Shown here: positions 58,365 to 64,000 of the stretch, piece by piece
Numbering within the stretch: position 1 is the first letter of the stretch
Layout of the letters: every line of letters starts with the position of its first letter
Assembly (NCBI GenBank): GCA_039931065.1
Contig: JBDTSP010000007.1
Span: 62,001 to 126,000, forward strand
Direction of reading: 5' to 3'
Source of the DNA: CADEED01 sp039931065
GTDB taxonomy: Bacteria > Pseudomonadota > Gammaproteobacteria > Steroidobacterales > Steroidobacteraceae
Length of the DNA: 64,000 bases
Notes under the pieces: model-generated
What the model was told of the DNA's origin: nothing
Databases searched by the model: none
The model's input: only the letters and a program-made list of their open reading frames with translations
Program-made: the position numbers and the translations under genes

Positions 58365-59525
58365 ATGAAGAAGCCCACACTGGTCAACCATCCACCCGAC
58401 GTTGCACCTCCGCCCGGCAACCAGCCGGTCGTCGCGCCTATCTACCAGAGTGTCAAGTACGAATTCGAGACGGTTGCCGAGACGCTGAAGATGTTGCGCG
58501 GCGAATCGCCGGGTTATTTCTACATGCGGGCCAGCAATCCGACCACGCGCCAGCTCGAGCTCACGCTTGCGGCGTTGCAGGGGCGTGACGACTGCCTCGC
58601 CACCGCCTCGGGCGTCAATTCCATCGCCCAGACGCTGATCGCGCTGACGAAGCAGGGCGATCACGTGTTGTTCTTCATCGAGACCTACGGGCCGACCCGC
58701 AACATCATCCGCCGCCTGCTGGCGCGGTTCGGCGTCGACAACACGATGTTGTCGATCGAAGACCTGGCCGGCATCGAGAACGTGCTGGTCACGCGTCCGA
58801 CGCGGCTGGTGCTGTTCGAGAGTCCGACCAATCCGGTCACGAAGGTCGCGGACCTCGAGCGGATCGTCGAACTCGCCCACAAACATGACGCGCTGGCCGT
58901 CATGGACAACACCTTCGCCGGGTTTCATCAGCATGGCGAATATGACATCGATCTCTACGTGCACAGTCTCACCAAGTACGCCTCGGGCACCGGCGACGTG
59001 ATGGGCGGTGCGGTGATCGGCCGGCACGAGCTGATCGAAAGCATGCGCCCGGATTTCGCCGTGTTGGGTGCGCTGCTCGATCCGCATTCCGCATTCCTGA
59101 TCCAGCGCGGGCTCAAGACCTATTTCGTGCGTTACAGCGCGCAAACGGCGAGCGCGCAGAAGATCGCCGAACATCTCGCTGCACATCCGGCGGTGAGCAA
59201 GGTCCACTATCCCGGGCTGCCGGGACATCCGCAGGCAGCGCTCGCGAAAAAGCAGATGCGCGAGGCGGGCACGGTGGTCAGCTTCGATTGCAAACACGGC
59301 AGCGAAGCCGCACGGCATTTCAGCGAGCGGCTCAAGTTGTTTGCGCTGACCGCGAGCCTCGGATCCACCGAGTCGCTGGTGATGGCGCCGCAGCTGATGG
59401 GCAGCCGCGATTTCACGCCCGAGCAGGCCAGACAGTCGGGCATTTCGCCGAGCACCGTGCGGCTCTCGATCGGGCTCGAAGACATCGATGACCTGATCGC
59501 GGATATCGACCAGGCGCTCGCCTAG
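58365..59525 (+). CDS. Cys/Met-metabolism PLP enzyme (cystathionine synthase/lyase family)
   Basis: A 386-residue fold-type I gamma-family PLP enzyme: VAPIYQSVKYEFE, GYFYMRASNPTTRQLELTLA, ATASGVNSIAQTLIAL, AVMDNTFAGFHQHGEYDIDL, the lysine in HSLTKYASGTGDVMGG, and the C-terminal ALTASLGSTESLVMAP. Members include cystathionine gamma-synthase, beta-/gamma-lyases and methionine gamma-lyase. The usual active-site tyrosine region reads FFIETYGPTRNIIRRL. Specificity is not certain. It lies 10 nt after the omega-amidase and thus within a sulfur amino-acid operon. The TAG stop is 2 nt before element 3. Confidence 0.85.
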   Translation: MKKPTLVNHPPDVAPPPGNQPVVAPIYQSVKYEFETVAETLKMLRGESPGYFYMRASNPTTRQLELTLAALQGRDDCLATASGVNSIAQTLIALTKQGDHVLFFIETYGPTRNIIRRLLARFGVDNTMLSIEDLAGIENVLVTRPTRLVLFESPTNPVTKVADLERIVELAHKHDALAVMDNTFAGFHQHGEYDIDLYVHSLTKYASGTGDVMGGAVIGRHELIESMRPDFAVLGALLDPHSAFLIQRGLKTYFVRYSAQTASAQKIAEHLAAHPAVSKVHYPGLPGHPQAALAKKQMREAGTVVSFDCKHGSEAARHFSERLKLFALTASLGSTESLVMAPQLMGSRDFTPEQARQSGISPSTVRLSIGLEDIDDLIADIDQALA

Positions 59526-59527
59526 CG

Positions 59528-59607
59528 AAAAGGGGACATTCCGAGTTAACCGAGAAATCGATGCGTCCACGCATCAGTTTCCCGGTTAACTCGGAATGTC
59601 CCCTTTT
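59528..59607. repeat. Inverted repeat of the GGGGAC family (element 3)
   Basis: Outer arms AAAAGGGGACATTCCGAGTT and AACTCGGAATGTCCCCTTTT are perfect. The inner stem continues with a few mismatches to GATGCG-TCCA-CGCATC. Tips and the GATGCG/CGCATC apex match element 1, while the middle of the arms differs from it. It begins 2 nt after a TAG stop codon. Confidence 0.88.
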
Positions 59608-59700
59608 TCTGTGGCGGCGTCTCAGTTCCTCGCGCCATTGCTAGACGCCACTCGGCCGACTCGCGATAAAGCGGGTTCGTTTTCCCAACGCCGCAGGCTT

Positions 59701-60411
59701 ATGTTGAATCGCCCGAATGCCCTGACGAATGAGTCTCTGGATGCGCGTCGCACGGTCGGGGCACAGCTGCGCGAGCGGCTGCAGGAGTTGCCGCCGACGC
59801 CGTTCGATTGGGCCAGCTTTGATCCTTCGCAGGCATTGGGCAACGGCGCCTTCTCGCCCGATCTGCGCCTCGCAACCATGACACGGCTGCTGTGTACCGC
59901 CCCGGCACGCAGCGCGGAGCTGCGTGCGTTGTGGAACGAGTCCGTACTCACCGGCGCCTATGCGCTGCGGATCGCGCCCCATCTCGGCGGCGACGCGCAC
60001 ATCAGCGGCATCGCCGGATTGCTGCACCGCCTGGGCGACATCCTCACATTGCGGGCGATAGCCGTAATCGAACATGCCTCGCGCCTGCGACTCGACGCGG
60101 CCAGCAAGGCTGACCTGTGCGCCGAACATGGTGGCGGGCAGCTCGAGCGGGTGGTGCGCGCCTGGGGCGTGCCACCACGCGCGGCGGCCACCGCCGCCGA
60201 ATGGCGCCGGCTGCGAGAATTCCCCGGCGCGGCGGCCGACGCCACCGCCGTCTACCTGGCGCGGCTGTTTGCCATCGAGGCGACCGCGCCGCAGTTCTGC
60301 GCTCCCGGGGCGATCGAACACGCCGCCGACGAGCTCGGGCTCGGCTCTAACATCTTGGCCACGCTCCGCGGGGATGCCACGATTGCGGCGCTCGTGAATA
60401 GCGTGCAGTGA
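59701..60411 (+). CDS. HDOD-domain-like signalling protein
   Basis: About 236 residues, helical. LQELPPTPFDWASFDPSQAL, LCTAPARSAELRALWNESVL, ISGIAGLLHRLGDILTLRAI and LERVVRAWGVPPRAAATAAE follow the HDOD pattern of a degenerate HD domain (H-R-L-G-D in place of HDIG). It has no receiver domain, unlike the protein at 41197. The frame is open back into element 3 (from 59596), so the start is uncertain; ATG 59701 is used. It may be a domain fragment whose 5' part was replaced by the element. Confidence 0.65.
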   Translation: MLNRPNALTNESLDARRTVGAQLRERLQELPPTPFDWASFDPSQALGNGAFSPDLRLATMTRLLCTAPARSAELRALWNESVLTGAYALRIAPHLGGDAHISGIAGLLHRLGDILTLRAIAVIEHASRLRLDAASKADLCAEHGGGQLERVVRAWGVPPRAAATAAEWRRLREFPGAAADATAVYLARLFAIEATAPQFCAPGAIEHAADELGLGSNILATLRGDATIAALVNSVQ

Positions 60412-60420
60412 AGTAGCTGG

Positions 60421-60460
60421 GAGACAGGCCCCATTTCCCCGCAAATGGGGACGTGCCTCT
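60421..60460. repeat. GGGG-type hairpin after the HDOD stop codon
   Basis: CCCCATTT (60429-60436) and AAATGGGG (60443-60450) pair around CCCCGC, 9 nt after the TGA of the HDOD gene. The flanks GAGACAGG and ACGTGCCTCT are weakly complementary. It resembles the CCCCATTT/AAATGGGG-type variants of the GGGGAC family. Confidence 0.55.
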
Positions 60461-60688
60461 GAAGGTAGCTAGACAAGCGTTGTGGCTCTCGGCGCAGGTC
60501 AACGCTGCGCCCAGCATCGCGGAGTTCGCCGCCGACACTGACTTCAGTTTCCCGACACTTTCCCCGGACGGAGACAAGGTCGCTTACGTGACCCGCGTGA
60601 ACGACACCGGCGCGCTGGCGGTCCCCAATCTGCTCGCGAGAAAGACGTGTACGCAGCGAAGAAAACCCATCGCAAGAGCGTCGTGTAA
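60453..60688 (+). pseudogene. Deletion remnant of an S9-type peptidase gene
   Basis: From GTG 60453 the frame encodes NAAPSIAEFAADTDFSFPTL, SPDGDKVAYVTRVNDTGA, which is the N-terminal start of a prolyl oligopeptidase/DPP propeller. It then leaves homology at LAVPNLLARKT. In another frame the following bases read EKDVYAAKKTHRKSVV and stop at TAA 60686-60688, which looks like a natural protein end. The pattern is what an internal deletion with frameshift would leave. The stretch 60412-60744 contains no other gene. Confidence 0.6.
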
Positions 60689-60695
60689 GCGGGCC

Positions 60696-60731
60696 GGGGT
60701 TCTCAACAGGGTCATGACCCCCGAGAACCCC
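60696..60731. repeat. Hairpin between the S9 remnant and icd
   Basis: GGGGTTCTC (60696-60704) pairs with GAGAACCCC (60723-60731) and encloses the palindrome GGGTCATGACCC. It lies 14 nt beyond the icd stop on the minus strand. There is no T tract on either strand, so its use as a terminator is uncertain. Confidence 0.5.
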
Positions 60732-60744
60732 AACCCCGGCACCA

Positions 60745-62058
<1,314 letters not shown>

Positions 62059-62141
62059 CGTGTGTCTTTCTCTTGGGCGATCAGGGGGTCGGAAGGGCCG
62101 CGATGCTAGCACACGGCCTTCGCTACAATCCCCCGCAGACC

Positions 62142-63242
62142 ATGGCCAAAACTATCGACTCCACCCCCGCCGCGGACGGCTTCTCCATGCCCGCCGAATG
62201 GGCGCCCCATGCCGGCTGCTGGATGCTCTGGCCCGAGCGGCCTGACAACTGGCGCGCAGGCGCGCAGCCCGCGCAGCGCGCCTTTGGCGAAGTTGCGGCG
62301 GCCATCGCGCGCTTCGAACCGGTCAGCGTCGGCGTCTCCGCGGCGCACTACGAATTCGCGCGCGCCCAGCTTGCGCCGCACATCCGCGTGGTCGAGATCT
62401 CTCACGACGACTCGTGGATGCGCGACGTGGGACCCACCTTCGTAACCAACAAGAAGGGTGTGCGCCGTGGAGTGGATTGGCGTTTCAACGCCTGGGGCGG
62501 ATTGCGCGGCGGTCTGTACTTTCCCTGGGACCAGGACGACGCCGTGGCCCGCAAGGTGCTGGAGATCGAAGGCTGCGACCGTTACCGCGCGCCGTTCATC
62601 AACGAGGGCGGCGCCATCCATGTGGACGGGCAGGGCACGGCCCTGGTCACCGAACAATGTTTGCTGAACCCGAATCGCAACCCGGAGATGTCGCGCGAGC
62701 AGATCGAGGATTCACTCAAGTCTTATCTCGGTGTGTCGGCCGTCATCTGGCTGGGTGATGGCGTCGTCGAAGACGAAACCGGCGGACACATCGACAACAT
62801 CGCCTGCTTCGTGAAGCCTGCGGTCGTTGCGCTGCACTGGACCGATGACGAACGCGATCCGCAGCATGCGGTCTCCCGCGATGCGCTCGAGCGGCTGAAA
62901 GCGGCGCGTGACGCGCGCGGCCGCCGGATCGGCGTGATCAAACTGCCCATGCCGGGCCCGCTCGAACTGACCGCCGCGGAAGCTGCCGGCGTGTTCGCTC
63001 GCGAGACGTCACAGGCCCGCGCCGCCGGCGCGCGGCTGGCCGGCTCGTACGTCAATTTCTACATCGCGAACAAAGGCATCGTCATGCCGTTGCTCGATCC
63101 GAAGACCGACCGGTCCGCGGCCGCGAAACTGCGTCGCGCGTTTCCGGGCCGCCGGATCGTGGGTGTCCCGGCGCGCGAGATCCTGTTAGGCGGCGGCAAT
63201 ATTCACTGCATCACGCAGCAGGTTCCGGCCGTTCGTAGATAG
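62142..63242 (+). CDS. aguA: Agmatine deiminase
   Basis: A 366-residue guanidine-modifying enzyme: MPAEWAPHAGCWMLWPERPD, SHDDSWMRDVGPTFV, INEGGAIHVDGQGT, EDETGGHIDNIACFVKP and the catalytic cysteine in LLGGGNIHCITQQVP. It converts agmatine to N-carbamoylputrescine and ammonia. The next enzyme, N-carbamoylputrescine amidase (AguB), usually adjacent, is not found here; the nitrilase homologues in this window belong to other pathways. It supplies the polyamine island with putrescine precursors. Confidence 0.95.
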   Translation: MAKTIDSTPAADGFSMPAEWAPHAGCWMLWPERPDNWRAGAQPAQRAFGEVAAAIARFEPVSVGVSAAHYEFARAQLAPHIRVVEISHDDSWMRDVGPTFVTNKKGVRRGVDWRFNAWGGLRGGLYFPWDQDDAVARKVLEIEGCDRYRAPFINEGGAIHVDGQGTALVTEQCLLNPNRNPEMSREQIEDSLKSYLGVSAVIWLGDGVVEDETGGHIDNIACFVKPAVVALHWTDDERDPQHAVSRDALERLKAARDARGRRIGVIKLPMPGPLELTAAEAAGVFARETSQARAAGARLAGSYVNFYIANKGIVMPLLDPKTDRSAAAKLRRAFPGRRIVGVPAREILLGGGNIHCITQQVPAVRR

Positions 63243-63255
63243 TGAGGAGCCAACG

Positions 63256-63622
63256 ATGAAGACCGTCGTGCGACTGGCGCAGGTAATGCTGGCGGCCCCG
63301 AGCCTGGCCACCGCCGGTGAAGGCCGCCTGCTTGCGCGTGGCCCCGGATCCGCGACCCTGGGGTGCATTCATAACGAAGATCAAGCAGTTGTGGCTCGAG
63401 ACGCCGGGTTGGCCCGAGGCTTCGCTCAAGTCGATTCACGTGCCGGTCCTGCTGATGTACGGTGATCACGATGACATCCGGCTCGAACACGCAACGCTGA
63501 TGCAAAACCTGATTCCGGCGTCGCAGCTTGCAGTGCTGCCGGACACCAGTCATTTCATGATGTTCGAACAGCCGACGTGGGCTTCGACCATGGCAATCTC
63601 ATTTATGGATGGCGGGAAATAA
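63256..63622 (+). pseudogene. Frameshifted and truncated alpha/beta-hydrolase gene
   Basis: ATG 63256 keeps a strong AGGAG site and a signal-like N-terminus (MKTVVRLAQVMLAAPSLATA). After about 30 codons the homologous frame is lost. From about 63340 the +1 frame reads AFITKIKQLWLETPGWPEAS, VPVLLMYGDHDDIRLEHATL and LPDTSHFMMFEQPTW, the C-terminal third of an alpha/beta hydrolase with its acid (Asp) and His. The nucleophile domain is missing. The gap of 381 nt between aguA and ppk2 holds nothing else. Confidence 0.65.
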
Positions 63623-63623
63623 A

Positions 63624-64000
63624 GTGGCTGGAAAAGCGATTCCAAGGCGTGACATTCCCGACCGGCTGCGCGTCCGGCCCGGCTCGCGGCTGAAACTTTC
63701 CGACAGCGACGCCGATCGTTGCTTCGGTTGGGACAAGGACAAGGCGATTGCGGCGACCGCCGAAAACCTGGCGCGTCTCGAGGAGCTGCAATACAAGATG
63801 TACGCCGACCAGCGCTTCGCGATGCTGGTGGCATTGCAGGCCATCGACGGCGGCGGCAAGGACAGCACCATCCGGCGCGTGTTCAGGGCGTTCAACCCGC
63901 AAGGGTGCGCGGTCACCGCGTTCAAGGGGCCGAGCGGGGAAGAGCTGCGCCACGACTATTTGTGGCGCATCCACCGTCATGCACCGGCGCGGGGGGAGAT
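63624..64000 (+). CDS. ppk2: Polyphosphate kinase 2 family protein (partial, runs off the window)
   Basis: The first 125 residues are seen, starting at GTG 63624. LRVRPGSRLKLSDSDADRCF, QYKMYADQRFAMLVALQAID, GGGKDSTIRRVF (Walker A) and FNPQGCAVTAFKGPSGEEL match PPK2-type polyphosphate:nucleotide phosphotransferases. They make or use polyphosphate with ADP/GDP or AMP. The frame is open to the last base. The start is 2 nt after the hydrolase remnant's TAA. Confidence 0.88.
   Translation, partial: MAGKAIPRRDIPDRLRVRPGSRLKLSDSDADRCFGWDKDKAIAATAENLARLEELQYKMYADQRFAMLVALQAIDGGGKDSTIRRVFRAFNPQGCAVTAFKGPSGEELRHDYLWRIHRHAPARGE

Overview
The window looks like chromosome of a GC-rich (roughly 65%) gammaproteobacterium. 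The fused RlmKL methyltransferase, the TorF-type porin, the ECF sigma/Ser-Thr kinase pair and the abundant GGGGAC hairpin elements fit the Xanthomonadales/Nevskiales side of the class (Steroidobacteraceae-like), but this is inference from gene content, without a marker gene. No rRNA, tRNA, CRISPR array, prophage or transposase gene was seen.

Layout. (1) 75-11915: a candidate surface/secretion system. A membrane Ser/Thr kinase with TPR repeats and an ECF sigma factor overlap by 4 nt on the minus strand. Divergent from them run a two-partner-secretion exoprotein (TpsA), a DUF4384-like exported protein, the TpsB outer-membrane transporter and an exported WD40-caspase protein. The last three are tightly spaced or overlapping. 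A truncated second kinase gene lies inside the cluster. (2) 12630-19106: a five-gene minus-strand operon for reductive pyrimidine catabolism (beta-ureidopropionase, NCS1 permease, dihydropyrimidinase, PreT, PreA). (3) 19390-25800: a zinc-ribbon N2227-type methyltransferase, an OmpA-like protein, a cupin, a TorF porin behind a textbook sigma-54 promoter with an upstream NtrC-like palindrome, a MATE pump and beta-alanine:pyruvate transaminase. (4) 25873-31952: XRE/cupin regulator, PuuC-type aldehyde dehydrogenase, an exonuclease/GIY-YIG fusion, RlmKL and OsmC in one overlapping run. (5) 32170-44312: peptidase, PanE-like reductase, lectin-like secreted protein, beta-lactamase-family hydrolase, Gfo/Idh/MocA oxidoreductase, polysaccharide deacetylase, Dps, DUF3500, and a histidine kinase/HDOD response-regulator pair. 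(6) 44390-56046: a polyamine island with divergent puuA-puuB and puuD-puuA2-spuC-potFGHI. (7) 56092-64000: small basic protein, methionine/glutamine transaminase plus omega-amidase, a trans-sulfuration PLP enzyme, an HDOD protein, isocitrate dehydrogenase, agmatine deiminase, two gene remnants and the start of a PPK2.

The metabolic theme is scavenging of nitrogen and carbon: pyrimidines go to beta-alanine and then malonate semialdehyde, putrescine goes by the gamma-glutamyl route or by transamination, agmatine is deiminated, and a porin appears to be under sigma-54/NtrC control.

The second theme is a family of palindromic GGGGAC elements that sit exactly at stop codons. In one case the element supplies the start codon and signal peptide of a secreted protein. 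Three gene remnants (kinase, S9 peptidase, alpha/beta hydrolase) show local decay, two of them next to such elements. The octamer CTATCTAC also recurs far more often than base composition predicts.
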